Assembly (NCBI RefSeq): GCF_023277745.1
Contig: NZ_CP086322.1
Coordinates: 6,386,001 to 6,450,000, forward strand
DNA from: Streptomyces halobius
Lineage (GTDB): Bacteria > Actinomycetota > Actinomycetes > Streptomycetales > Streptomycetaceae
Direction of reading: 5' to 3'
Length of the DNA: 64,000 nucleotides
Shown: positions 47,338 to 55,971 of the stretch, one piece after another
Position numbering within the stretch: position 1 is the stretch's first letter
Layout of the letters: every line of letters begins with the position of its first letter
Made by a program: the position numbers and the translations under genes
Notes under the pieces: generated by a model
The model's database searches: none
What the model was told of the DNA's origin: nothing
The model's input: only the letters and a program-made list of their open reading frames with translations

Positions 47338-47358
47338 CCTCCGGACTCCGTCCTGCGG
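47338..47358 (-). repeat. inverted partial copy of the 103-bp element
   Basis: On the minus strand these 21 bp are identical to the first 21 bp of the element at 47537-47639 (GGACGGAGTCC core). Flanking bases also resemble it, more diverged. Confidence 0.65.
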
Positions 47359-47505
47359 ACCGGCACCTCCCGAGGGGGTGGGCAAAAGGACGGTGAGGGT
47401 GCACGTAGTCGGTCGTGTTCACCTTGTGGAAGCGATCACAGGTACCCGACAGATCACATGTGCCCCCACCGGCCCTTTCCCCCCACCGTCGGGAGGATGG
47501 GGGCG

Positions 47506-47639
47506 CCTCCCATGCCCTTCAGGCTATGGGGGAGGGCCGCAGGACGGAGTCCGGAGGCCCGTCACCGCACCCGAAAAACCCACGCCCGGCGCGTGCGGGT
47601 ACCGCCCACGCCGTTCAGGCAGTGGGGGAGCAACGGCGA
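47506..47639 (+). repeat. dispersed 103-bp element, copy 1, with leading hairpin
   Basis: 47537-47639 aligns without gaps to 61889-61991 with 8 mismatches. It is preceded here by a C/G hairpin (47506-47536) and contains another (47603-47630, GCC-GTTCA-GGC core). Lies in the 522-bp valS-folC spacer, which shows no convincing gene. Confidence 0.8.
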
Positions 47640-47683
47640 ACAATCCCCACGGCCGGACGGCCGAAAACGACGAGCAATCCAGC

Positions 47684-47733
47684 CGGCCCAGGCAAAGCGC
47701 AGCGGGAGACCTATGTCGGCCCAGGCAAAGCGC
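47684..47733 (+). repeat. 17-bp direct repeat in the folC promoter region
   Basis: CGGCCCAGGCAAAGCGC at 47684-47700 and 47717-47733, starts 33 bp apart (three helical turns). The second copy covers the -35 region of the folC promoter, so it may be an operator. Confidence 0.55.
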
Positions 47734-47747
47734 GGCGAACACCCTCG

Positions 47748-47753
47748 TAGACT
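47748..47753 (+). promoter_or_regulatory. folC -10 hexamer, leaderless transcript
   Basis: TAGACT, 7 nt before GTG 47761, no ribosome site. Confidence 0.5.
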
Positions 47754-47760
47754 TGTCGTC

Positions 47761-49275
47761 GTGAGCGAGCGCCCCGAAAACGACGACCCCGGCCCGACCG
47801 ACCCCTTCGACGAATTGGTCCAGGCCGAGACGAACCGTGACCCCGATCTCGCGGTGATCGAGGCCGGCAGCCGGACCCTGCGCGCGCAGGCCGGACCGCC
47901 GCAGGGGGACGCTGTGCCCGCCCGGCCCAGCGACCCCGAGGTCGACCGTGCGCTGCGCGCGGTCGAGGAGGAGCTGGCCGGCCGCTGGGGCGAGACCAAG
48001 CTCGACCCGTCGGTCCAGCGCATCGAGGCGCTGCTGGACATCCTGGGCTCGCCGCAGCGCGCCTACCCGTCCATCCACATCACCGGCACCAACGGCAAGA
48101 CCAGCACGGCCCGCATGATCGAGGCCCTGCTGACCTCCTTCGACCTGCGCACCGGCCGCTACACGAGCCCGCATGTCCAGTCCGTCACCGAGCGGATCAG
48201 CCTGGACGGCAGCCCGATCTCCGCCGAGCGCTTCATCGAGACGTACCGCGACATCGCCCCGTATGTGGAGATGGTCGACACCCAGCAGCAGTACCGGCTG
48301 TCGTTCTTCGAGGTGCTGACCGCGATGGCGTTCGCCGCCTTCGCCGACGCGCCGGTGGACATCGCCGTGGTCGAGGTCGGCATGGGCGGCACCTGGGACG
48401 CGACGAACGTCATCGACGGCGATGTCGCCGTCATCACGCCGATCGCGCTGGACCACACCGACCGGCTGGGGGAGACCCCCGAGCAGATCGCCGGCGAGAA
48501 GTCCGGAATCATCAAGAAGGACGCCACGGTCGTACTGGCCCAGCAGCCGGTGGACGCGGCGTCCGTGATGCTCAAGCGTGCCGTCGAGGTGGACGCCACG
48601 GTCGCCCGTGAGGGCATGGAGTTCGGCGTGCTCTCCCGGGAGGTCGCGGTCGGCGGGCAGATGCTGACGCTGCGCGGTCTGGGCGGGGAGTACCCGGAGA
48701 TCTTCCTGCCGCTGTACGGCGCCCATCAGGCGCACAACGCCGCGGTGGCGCTGGCCGCGGTCGAGGCGTTCTTCGGTGTCGGCTCGGAGCACGCCCGTCC
48801 GCTGGACATCGAGACCATCCGCGGCGCGTTCGCCTCGGTGGCCTCGCCGGGCCGGATGGAGGTCGTCCGGCGCAGTCCGACCGTCGTGCTGGACGCCGCG
48901 CACAACCCGGCGGGCGCGCGCGCCGCGGCCGAGGCGGTGACCGAGGCGTTCGGTTTCAGCCGCCTGGTCGGTGTCGTCGGCGCCAGCGACGGCAAGGACG
49001 TCCGGGGCCTCCTGGAGGCGTTCGAGCCGATCTTCGCCGAGGTGGTGGTGACGCGTAACTCCAGCCATCGCGCGATGGACGCCGATGAGCTGGCGGCGGT
49101 CGCAGTCGAGGTGTTCGGCGCCGAGCGGGTGCAGGTCGAGCCGCGGCTGGACGACGCCCTGGAGGCGGCGATCACCCTGGCCGAGGAAGAGGGCGAGTTC
49201 TCCGGAGCGGGTGTGCTGGTGACCGGCTCCGTGATCACGGTCGGCGAGGCCCGGCTGCTCATGAGGAGGAGCTGA
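47761..49275 (+). CDS. folC: bifunctional folylpolyglutamate/dihydrofolate synthase
   Basis: 504 residues; adds glutamate to (dihydro)pteroate and folates. Mur-ligase fold with P-loop HITGTNGKTSTARMIEALL (about residues 105-123), YTSPHVQSVTERI, VEVGMGGTWDATNVI and the C-terminal domain DAAHNPAGARAAAEA. About 80 N-terminal residues are an acidic, probably disordered extension. GTG 47761 fits the leaderless promoter. DUF4233 protein follows by 2 bp: same operon. Confidence 0.95.
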   Translation: MSERPENDDPGPTDPFDELVQAETNRDPDLAVIEAGSRTLRAQAGPPQGDAVPARPSDPEVDRALRAVEEELAGRWGETKLDPSVQRIEALLDILGSPQRAYPSIHITGTNGKTSTARMIEALLTSFDLRTGRYTSPHVQSVTERISLDGSPISAERFIETYRDIAPYVEMVDTQQQYRLSFFEVLTAMAFAAFADAPVDIAVVEVGMGGTWDATNVIDGDVAVITPIALDHTDRLGETPEQIAGEKSGIIKKDATVVLAQQPVDAASVMLKRAVEVDATVAREGMEFGVLSREVAVGGQMLTLRGLGGEYPEIFLPLYGAHQAHNAAVALAAVEAFFGVGSEHARPLDIETIRGAFASVASPGRMEVVRRSPTVVLDAAHNPAGARAAAEAVTEAFGFSRLVGVVGASDGKDVRGLLEAFEPIFAEVVVTRNSSHRAMDADELAAVAVEVFGAERVQVEPRLDDALEAAITLAEEEGEFSGAGVLVTGSVITVGEARLLMRRS

Positions 49276-49277
49276 GC

Positions 49278-49610
49278 ATGCGCACCCTGTGTGCGAGCAC
49301 CCTGATAGGCGAGTTCTTTGTGATCGGCTTCGCCGGGCTGGTCGCGATGCAGCTCAGCGATCTGCCGACGGCCACGGTCTGGGCGGTCAGCGGGACCGCG
49401 ATGCTGCTGAGCGTCCTGCTGTGCGGGATGCTCGGCCGCCCCGGGGGCGTCCAGCTCGGCTGGGTGCTGCAGATCGCGCTGATCGCGAGTGGCTTCGTCG
49501 TGCCGACGATGTTCTTCCTCGGAGCGGTGTTCGCGGCGCTGTGGTGGGCGTCGGTGCATTACGGGCGGAAGGTCGACGAGGCCAGGGCGAAGGCGGCTGC
49601 GGCGGGTTGA
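49278..49610 (+). CDS. DUF4233 membrane protein
   Basis: 110 residues with three or four helices (LIGEFFVIGFAGLVAMQL, ATVWAVSGTAMLLSVLLCGM, LGWVLQIALIASGFVVPTMF, FFLGAVFAALWWASVHY) and a basic tail. DUF4233 genes follow folC across actinobacteria; role unknown. Starts 2 bp after the folC stop with AGGAGG inside the folC end. Confidence 0.9.
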   Translation: MRTLCASTLIGEFFVIGFAGLVAMQLSDLPTATVWAVSGTAMLLSVLLCGMLGRPGGVQLGWVLQIALIASGFVVPTMFFLGAVFAALWWASVHYGRKVDEARAKAAAAG

Positions 49611-49835
49611 TCCGCGCCGCGCTCGGCGGTGGCCCGGTGGCGCCGTTGCCGCTCGCCGTCGTCAGGTGTGTGGCTCGGCACGGAGCCCGGGCCGCTTCCC
49701 CGCCGTTGCCGGGGGGTGTTCCGCCCGACGCCCTACGCCGTGGTCTGATCGGCGAGTGCGGTCCGGGCGCCGTCGCTCCGAAGGCGCCCTGTAGCCTCGG
49801 CTCACCGCAGTCGAAGTTTGCAAGGAGCCGAATCC

Positions 49836-50249
49836 ATGAGCCAGCGCACTCTCGTCCTTCTCAAGCCTGACGCGGTCAGGCGAGGCCTGGTCGGCGAGAT
49901 CCTCGGCCGTATCGAGAAGAAGGCCGGCTGGACGATCACGGCGCTGGAGATGCGCAGCCTCGACCGTGCCCTTCTTGAGCAGCACTACGCCGAGCACGTC
50001 GGCCGCGACTTCTACGAGCCCCTGGTGGAGTTCATGTCCTCCGGTCCGGTGGTTTCGCTGGTCGTCGAGGGTGAGCGGGTGATCGAGGGCGTGCGGGCGC
50101 TGGCCGGTCCGACTGACCCGATTGCCGCACCGAGTGGGTCCATTCGTGGGGACTTCGGCACGATCACGCGGGAGAATCTGATCCACGCCTCGGATTCCGA
50201 AGAGTCCGCCGAGCGTGAGATCAAGATTTTCTTCCCGGGTATTTCCTGA
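49836..50249 (+). CDS. ndk: nucleoside diphosphate kinase
   Basis: 137 residues. Balances nucleoside triphosphate pools by phosphate transfer through a phospho-His intermediate: H117 in ENLIHASDS. N-terminal QRTLVLLKPDAVRRG and GSIRGDFG complete the family signature. ATG 49836 with AAGGAG. Own terminator downstream; 225 bp after the DUF4233 gene, so possibly a separate promoter. Confidence 0.97.
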   Translation: MSQRTLVLLKPDAVRRGLVGEILGRIEKKAGWTITALEMRSLDRALLEQHYAEHVGRDFYEPLVEFMSSGPVVSLVVEGERVIEGVRALAGPTDPIAAPSGSIRGDFGTITRENLIHASDSEESAEREIKIFFPGIS

Positions 50250-50280
50250 CTATTCATCAGCTGTATACCCCTCGTGACCA

Positions 50281-50312
50281 GGGGCGACCGAAGAAAACAT
50301 CGGTCGCCCTTT
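50281..50312 (+). terminator. ndk terminator
   Basis: 10-bp stem (GGGCGACCGA / TCGGTCGCCC), 8-nt A-rich loop, then TTT. Confidence 0.85.
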
Positions 50313-50400
50313 GGCATATGAGCCACGAAAGGGGGAACGCATCTTCACGACACGTCGTCACCATTAAGGGTGGCGGGTGTGTGTACGGCTGACAATGGCG

Positions 50401-50421
50401 GAACACCCTCCCACCGTGTTC
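50401..50421. promoter_or_regulatory. inverted repeat upstream of mreB
   Basis: GAACAC-N9-GTGTTC, 113-133 bp before the mreB start; candidate operator in the mreB promoter region. Confidence 0.4.
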
Positions 50422-50533
50422 GAGTGCACGCGACTACGAACTACGATGGGGGCTTCCGCGCCTCACAGCGCATCACCTCCTGCCGACCTCAAGTAAGCAT
50501 TCGCTACCAGTTGGGAAGGCCAGACGTATCCTC

Positions 50534-51565
50534 ATGGGGAACAACATGTCGTTCATCGGCCGTGACATGGCTGTCGACCTCGGGACCGCCAACACGCTGG
50601 TGTACGTCAGGGGCCGCGGCATCGTTCTCAACGAGCCGTCGGTCGTGGCCATCAACACCAACACCGGCGGCATCCTGGCGGTGGGCGCCGAGGCGAAGAA
50701 GATGATCGGGCGGACGCCCGGCAACATCGTCGCGGTGCGGCCCCTGAAGGACGGCGTGATCGCCGACTTCGAGATCACCGAGCGGATGCTCCGCTACTTC
50801 ATCCTGAAGATCCACAAGCGCCGCTATCTGGCCCGCCCCCGGGTGGTCGTCTGCGTTCCCTCCGGTATCACCGGAGTTGAGCGCCGCGCCGTCATCGAGG
50901 CGTCGACCCAGGCCGGCGCGCGGCAGGTGCACATCATCGAGGAGCCGATGGCCGCCGCGATCGGGTCCGGTCTGCCGGTCCACGAGGCCACCGGCAACAT
51001 GGTCGTGGACATCGGCGGCGGTACGACCGAGGTCGCGGTCATCTCGCTCGGCGGAATCGTCACCGCCCAGTCCATCAGGGTGGCCGGCGACGAGCTGGAC
51101 AACGCGATCATCCAGCACATCAAGAAGGAGTACAGCCTGCTGCTGGGCGAGCGCACCGCCGAGAGCATCAAGATCACCATTGGCTCGGCCCACGACTTCG
51201 ACCAGGACGAGCACACCGAGATCCGCGGCCGCGATCTGGTCTCCGGCCTGCCGAAGACCGTCGTCATCTCGGCCGCCGAGGTCCGCAAGGCCATCGAGGA
51301 GCCGGTGAACTCCATCGTCGACGCGGTCAAGACGACCCTCGACAAGTGCCCGCCGGAGCTGTCCGGTGACGTCATGGACCGCGGCATCGTGCTCACCGGA
51401 GGCGGCGCCCTGCTCCGCGGCCTCGACGAGCGGCTGCGCCGTGAGACCGGCATGCCCATCCACATCGCCGAGGACCCGCTCGACTCCGTCGCGCTCGGTT
51501 CCGGCAAGTGCGTCGAGGAGTTCGAGGCCCTCCAGCAGGTCCTCGACTCCCAGCCACGCAGGTAG
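50534..51565 (+). CDS. mreB: rod shape-determining actin homologue MreB
   Basis: 343 residues. Actin-like ATPase; in streptomycetes it organises the spore wall and aerial hyphae rather than vegetative rod shape. Phosphate-binding loops [14 protein letters not shown] and [18 protein letters not shown], adenosine loop [19 protein letters not shown] 50534 ([12 protein letters not shown]); Met5 is the alternative. First gene of mreBCD-mrdA-rodA; 260 bp to mreC suggests a second promoter. Confidence 0.97.
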   Translation: MGNNMSFIGRDMAVDLGTANTLVYVRGRGIVLNEPSVVAINTNTGGILAVGAEAKKMIGRTPGNIVAVRPLKDGVIADFEITERMLRYFILKIHKRRYLARPRVVVCVPSGITGVERRAVIEASTQAGARQVHIIEEPMAAAIGSGLPVHEATGNMVVDIGGGTTEVAVISLGGIVTAQSIRVAGDELDNAIIQHIKKEYSLLLGERTAESIKITIGSAHDFDQDEHTEIRGRDLVSGLPKTVVISAAEVRKAIEEPVNSIVDAVKTTLDKCPPELSGDVMDRGIVLTGGGALLRGLDERLRRETGMPIHIAEDPLDSVALGSGKCVEEFEALQQVLDSQPRR

Positions 51566-51825
51566 CACGACCTTCGCCCGACCGGCCCGCAGGCGCCGTG
51601 CGGCGTCCGCGGGGGTCGGGCAGCATGGCAGACAACGGCCGGTCCGTATGTCGTGTCCGGCTGATATACAGGCACAGACACGCCGCAGGCAAAACACCGA
51701 CAATCCCGGTGCACTGACGCTTCGCCACCAGGCACCGCACACACAGGCACAACGCTCAACTCCCGAACGAGACCGGCGGGGCCCGCAGCCGGCCGGTCCT
51801 ACGAGGAAGGACACGGCCGCCGCAC

Positions 51826-52764
51826 GTGAGGGACACACGAGAGAGCCGGCTGCTGCTGGTGCTGCTGATCGCGATCGCGTTCGCGCTGATCACGGTCGAT
51901 ATCCGCGGCGGTGAACAGTCCCCGCTCGACGGTGCCCGGCAAGCCGCCGCCTCCGTCTTCGGCCCGGTCGAGGGCGGCGTCGCCCAGATCGTCGACCCGG
52001 TGGGCAACGCCGTCGGTGCGGTGCGGGACTCCGGTGAACGGCACACCCGGATCAGCCGGCTGGAGCACGAGAACGCCGCCCTCAAGGCCAAGCTCGGCTC
52101 CTCCGACCGGCACCGCAGCCGCGCCGCCCAGCTCGACAAGTTGCTCAAGACCGCCGGCACCGGCCAGTACGGCATCAAGGGCGCCCAAGTCATCGCCATC
52201 GGCGCGGCCCAGGGCTTCTCCTGGACCGTCACCATCGACGCCGGGTCCCGCGACGGCATCGCCCGCGATATGACCGTCCTCAACGGTGACGGGCTGGTCG
52301 GCCGGGTGACCACCGTCAGCGCCGACACCGCCACGGTCCTGCTGGCCAACGACCCGGACTTCGCCGTCGGCACCCGGATGGAGAAGACCAACGAGATCGG
52401 CTTCGGCAACGGCCAGGGCGGCCGCTCGCTGCGCGTCCAACTCCTCAACGGCAGGGCCGCGGTCAAGCGCGGCGACCGTCTGGTCACCTTCGGCTCCAGC
52501 GCCGACAAACCGTTCGTGCCCGGCGTGCCGGTCGGCGAGGTCGTCAAGGTCGAGCCGTCCAACGGCGATCTGACCCGCACCCTCCAGGTCCGGCCGTTCG
52601 TCGCCTTCTCCCAGCTCGACATCGTCGGCGTCGTCGTCGTGCCGCCCCGCCAGGACCCGCGCGACACCGTCCTGCCGCCCAAACCGGCCAAGCCCAAGCC
52701 GACGCCGACGGTCACCGTCACGGCCACCCCCACCCCCACCGCGAGCGCGCCTCCCAGGAGCTGA
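51826..52764 (+). CDS. mreC: rod shape-determining protein MreC
   Basis: 312 residues. One N-terminal helix (LLLVLLIAIAFALITVDI), a coiled coil (about 65-90: ISRLEHENAALKAKL), two beta domains outside the membrane and a Pro/Thr-rich tail (PKPTPTVTVTATPTPT). Links MreB, MreD and penicillin-binding proteins. GTG 51826; a purine-rich AGGAAGGA lies about 13 nt upstream. mreD starts 3 bp after its stop. Confidence 0.95.
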   Translation: MRDTRESRLLLVLLIAIAFALITVDIRGGEQSPLDGARQAAASVFGPVEGGVAQIVDPVGNAVGAVRDSGERHTRISRLEHENAALKAKLGSSDRHRSRAAQLDKLLKTAGTGQYGIKGAQVIAIGAAQGFSWTVTIDAGSRDGIARDMTVLNGDGLVGRVTTVSADTATVLLANDPDFAVGTRMEKTNEIGFGNGQGGRSLRVQLLNGRAAVKRGDRLVTFGSSADKPFVPGVPVGEVVKVEPSNGDLTRTLQVRPFVAFSQLDIVGVVVVPPRQDPRDTVLPPKPAKPKPTPTVTVTATPTPTASAPPRS

Positions 52765-52767
52765 CCG

Positions 52768-53499
52768 ATGCGCATCAACCGGATCCTGCTCGCCACCCCG
52801 CTGGTGGTCGTCGCCCTGATCGTCCAGGTCAGCATCCTCGCCCGGCTTCAACTCCCCGGCGCCGTCCCCGACCTGATGCTGCTGGTCGTGGTCGGCCTGT
52901 CCCTGGTCTACGGCCATGTCGGCGGCGCCCTGACCGGCTTCGGCGCCGGCCTGCTCGCCGATCTCGCACCGCCCTCCGACCACGCCATCGGCAGCTACGC
53001 CCTGGTGCTCTGCGTCATCGGCTACGCCGCCGGCCTGACCCGGCCCGAGTCCGGGCGGCACCGCTCGGCGACGATCCCGCTCGTGGTCGTCGTCGGCGCC
53101 GCCGTCGGCTCGACCCTGCTCTATGCCGCCGTCGGCTCGCTGGTCGGTGACACCGCCGCCCGGCACGTCGGCATCGGCGGTCTGGTGCTCAGCGCCACCG
53201 TCTACGACCTGCTGCTCGCCCCCTTCACCGTCCCGCTGGTGATGGCGCTGGCCCGCAGGACCGAGAACGACGCGCTGACCGACGGCGTCGGCAGCCAGGG
53301 CGGCGCGGCCGGCACCCGCGAGTCGGGGTACGGCTGGCTCAGCCCCGGCACCGGCCTCCAGAGCGGCCGCGGTCTGCTGAAGCCGGGGCGGGTGGGCCGG
53401 CCGACCCGGGTGCCCCGGATCGGCAGCCAGCGCGGCGGACTGCTCACCAGGTCGGCCCGCAGCAAGGCCACCCGTATCAAGGGGGTCAAGCGGCTGTGA
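52768..53499 (+). CDS. mreD: rod shape-determining protein MreD
   Basis: 243 residues, about five helices (ILLATPLVVVALIVQVSIL onward; VPDLMLLVVVGLSLVYGHVGG; ALVLCVIGYAAGL). The last 80 residues are a basic Gly/Arg-rich cytoplasmic tail, longer than in rod-shaped bacteria. The stop codon TGA lies inside GTGA, overlapping the GTG that opens the 78-bp repeat ORF. Confidence 0.93.
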   Translation: MRINRILLATPLVVVALIVQVSILARLQLPGAVPDLMLLVVVGLSLVYGHVGGALTGFGAGLLADLAPPSDHAIGSYALVLCVIGYAAGLTRPESGRHRSATIPLVVVVGAAVGSTLLYAAVGSLVGDTAARHVGIGGLVLSATVYDLLLAPFTVPLVMALARRTENDALTDGVGSQGGAAGTRESGYGWLSPGTGLQSGRGLLKPGRVGRPTRVPRIGSQRGGLLTRSARSKATRIKGVKRL

Positions 53500-53729
53500 G
53501 GGAGCGGAGCGAGGGAATCATCGAAAGGTGCGCTCCCCGTGAATGGGGGGCGGGGCGTAGCGAGGTACCGGCTGTGAGGGAGCGGAGCGAGGGAATCATC
53601 GAAAGGTGCGCTTCCCGTGAATGGGAGGCGGGGCGTAGCGAGGTACCGGCTGTGAGGGAGCGGAGCGAGGGAACCGTCGAAAGGTGCGCGCTCCGCGAAT
53701 GCGAGGCCGAGCGTAGCGAGGTACCGGCA
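53496..53729 (+). repeat. three 78-bp tandem repeats in the mreD-mrdA gap
   Basis: Copies at 53496-53573, 53574-53651 and 53652-53729. Copies 1 and 2 differ at about two positions, copy 3 at about a dozen. Each has GAGCGGAGCGAGGGAA near its start and CGTAGCGAGGTACCGGC at its end. The remaining 85 bp to mrdA hold its ribosome site. Confidence 0.9.
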
Positions 53730-53732
53730 TGA
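53496..53732 (+). CDS. possible small protein of three 26-residue repeats between mreD and mrdA
   Basis: 78 residues: three copies of a unit of the form VRERSEGIIERCAPREW then GAGRSEVPA. GTG 53496 overlaps the mreD stop (GTGA), an arrangement that allows translational coupling. Copy 3 has changed to GTVERCALRECEAERSEVPA. Highly charged, one or two Cys per unit, no membrane segment. It is open because the DNA repeat is 78 bp, a multiple of three, so it may be only a DNA repeat; against that, no unit carries a stop or frameshift. No known family. Confidence 0.35.
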   Translation: MRERSEGIIERCAPREWGAGRSEVPAVRERSEGIIERCASREWEAGRSEVPAVRERSEGTVERCALRECEAERSEVPA

Positions 53733-53817
53733 GCGGTGCACTGTCCACGGGGGCGGCGCGGTCTGTGACCGCGGTGCGAGCCGGGCACGGGGCCATCGGA
53801 CACGCAGTGGGGGCGCC

Positions 53818-55971
53818 ATGACGAACATTCCGGGGAACGGCCGGACCAACCGGGTCACCGTCCGTCTCATCGCGATCCAGATCCTGGTCGTCTCCCTTCT
53901 CCTCACCCTCGGCGGCCGACTCTGGTATCTGCAGATCCGCGACGGCAAGGAGTACGCCGACGAGGCGAGGAGCAACCACGTCCAGCAGGTCATCGTGCCC
54001 GCCACCCGCGGCTCCATCCTCGACGCGCGCGGGGTGCCGCTGGCCGACAACGAGACCCGTCTGGTCGTCTCCGCCAGCCGTACCGAGCTGCTGAAGATGA
54101 AGGACGACGGCAAGGCCGTGCTCGGCCGGCTCGCCAAGGTGCTGAGCATGTCCGAGCAGGAGATCCGCAACAAGGTCCGGCTCTGCGACGCCGAGACCCC
54201 GCAACCCTGCTGGAACGGCTCCCCCTTCCAGCCGATCCCGATCACCGACGAGGCCACCACCCAGCAGGCCCTCCAGATCCGTGAGCGCTCCGAGGACTTC
54301 CCCGGCATCAGCGCCGAGCCCACCGCCGTCCGCCGCTACCCCGCCCCCGGCAAGGCCAACACCGGCCAGGTCCTGGGCTATCTCTCGCCGGTCACCGACG
54401 AGGAGATCAACGAGGCCAAGGACAGCAGTTCGCCGCTGCTGCGCTCCGACCAGATCGGCCGGTCCGGGCTGGAGCGGACGTACGACAGCGATCTGCGCGG
54501 CAAGGCCCATGTGAACCGCTACGAGGTCGACAACCTCGGCCGGGTCATCCGCGAGTCCAAGAGCGAGAAGGGCGAGGCCGGTTCCAGCCTCGTCACCAGC
54601 ATCGACGCCCGCGTGCAGGCGGTGGCGGAAAAAGAGCTGGACCAGGCCATGAAGGACGCCCGCAAGCAGCACGACCGGAACACCGGCACCAACTACAAGG
54701 CCGACGCGGGCGCCGTGGTCGTCCTGGAGTCGAAGACCGGCCGGGTGGTGGCGATGGCCTCCAACCCCACCTACGACCCCAACGCCTGGGTCGGCGGCAT
54801 CGACGCCAAGGACTACGCCAAGCTCACCGGCAAGAAGTCCAACTACCCGCTGCTGAACCGCGCCATCCAGGGGCAGGCGGCCCCCGGCTCGATCTTCAAG
54901 GTCATCTCGACCGCCGCCGCGGTCAACGCCGGCCACAAGTTCAACGGCAGCTACCCCTGCGGCAGCTCGTACACCGCCGATGGCCAGACGTACAAGAACT
55001 ACGAGTCGCGGAGCTATGGCTCGATCAACCTGGGCCGGGCGCTGGAGGTCTCCTGCGACACCGTCTTCTACAAGCTCTCGCACGACGAGTGGAAGCGGGA
55101 CGGCGGGGACAAGCCGAGGCCGGACGCCAAGGACTGGTTCTACAAGACCGCCCACCAGTTCGGCCTCGGCGCGAAGACCGGCATCGACCTCCCCAACGAG
55201 GTCACCGGCCGGGTCCCCGACCGCCAGTGGAAGAAGGACTTCTGGAAGGCCAACAAGGCCGGCTGGTGCGAGCAGGCCAAGGCATGGCCGAAGAAGAAGG
55301 ACTTCGGTACGAAGCTCGCCCGGGAGAACTGCCTTGAGGGCATGAAGCTGCACGCCTACGACTCGATCAACTACGCCATCGGCCAGGGCGACACCCTCGT
55401 CACCCCGATCCAGATGGCGACCATCTACGCCGCGATCAGCAACGGCGGCACGCTCTACGACCCGACCGTCGGCAAGGCCGTCGTCAGCCCCGACGGCAAG
55501 CACATCCGGCACATCGAGCCGCAGGCGCACGGCAAGCTGCCGGTCGCCAAGAAGACCCTGGCGCAGATGGACAACGCCCTGGCCGGCGTCGCCGAGCGCG
55601 GTACCGCCGCCTGGCGCTTCCAGGGCTGGCCCCAGGAGAAGATCCCGATGCACGCCAAGACCGGTACGGCCGAGGTCTACGGCAAGCAGACGACGTCCTG
55701 GTTCGCCACGTACACCAAGGACTACACGATCGTCATGACCATCTCCCAGGGCGGTACGGGCTCCGGCGCCTCCGGTCCGGCCGTCCGCCACATCTATGAC
55801 GCGATCTACGGGCTCAATGAGAAGGGCGAGATCGACCCGAAGGCCGCCCTGCTCCCGAAGCCGCAGACGACGCTGCCCAAGATCGAGGACGACGGCACGA
55901 TCGTGGCCCAGCCCATCAAGCCCTATGTCCGGCCGAAGCCGTCGCCGTCCGCATCGGGGAGCCCCGAATGA
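53818..55971 (+). CDS. mrdA: penicillin-binding protein 2 (class B, elongation/spore wall)
   Basis: 717 residues. D,D-transpeptidase that cross-links peptidoglycan together with RodA. N-terminal helix (LIAIQILVVSLLLTLGGRL), dimerisation domain, and penicillin-binding domain with SxxK at S358-I-F-K361, SxN as S412-C-D414 and KTG at K614-T-G616. The SxN third residue is Asp, a variant seen in class B enzymes of this type. ATG 53818; rodA starts within its last codons (ATGA overlap at 55968). Confidence 0.96.
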   Translation: MTNIPGNGRTNRVTVRLIAIQILVVSLLLTLGGRLWYLQIRDGKEYADEARSNHVQQVIVPATRGSILDARGVPLADNETRLVVSASRTELLKMKDDGKAVLGRLAKVLSMSEQEIRNKVRLCDAETPQPCWNGSPFQPIPITDEATTQQALQIRERSEDFPGISAEPTAVRRYPAPGKANTGQVLGYLSPVTDEEINEAKDSSSPLLRSDQIGRSGLERTYDSDLRGKAHVNRYEVDNLGRVIRESKSEKGEAGSSLVTSIDARVQAVAEKELDQAMKDARKQHDRNTGTNYKADAGAVVVLESKTGRVVAMASNPTYDPNAWVGGIDAKDYAKLTGKKSNYPLLNRAIQGQAAPGSIFKVISTAAAVNAGHKFNGSYPCGSSYTADGQTYKNYESRSYGSINLGRALEVSCDTVFYKLSHDEWKRDGGDKPRPDAKDWFYKTAHQFGLGAKTGIDLPNEVTGRVPDRQWKKDFWKANKAGWCEQAKAWPKKKDFGTKLARENCLEGMKLHAYDSINYAIGQGDTLVTPIQMATIYAAISNGGTLYDPTVGKAVVSPDGKHIRHIEPQAHGKLPVAKKTLAQMDNALAGVAERGTAAWRFQGWPQEKIPMHAKTGTAEVYGKQTTSWFATYTKDYTIVMTISQGGTGSGASGPAVRHIYDAIYGLNEKGEIDPKAALLPKPQTTLPKIEDDGTIVAQPIKPYVRPKPSPSASGSPE

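Noticed and set aside
53496..53729. CRISPR-like array
   Set aside because: The units are directly adjacent 78-bp repeats with no unique spacers, and no cas gene is near.
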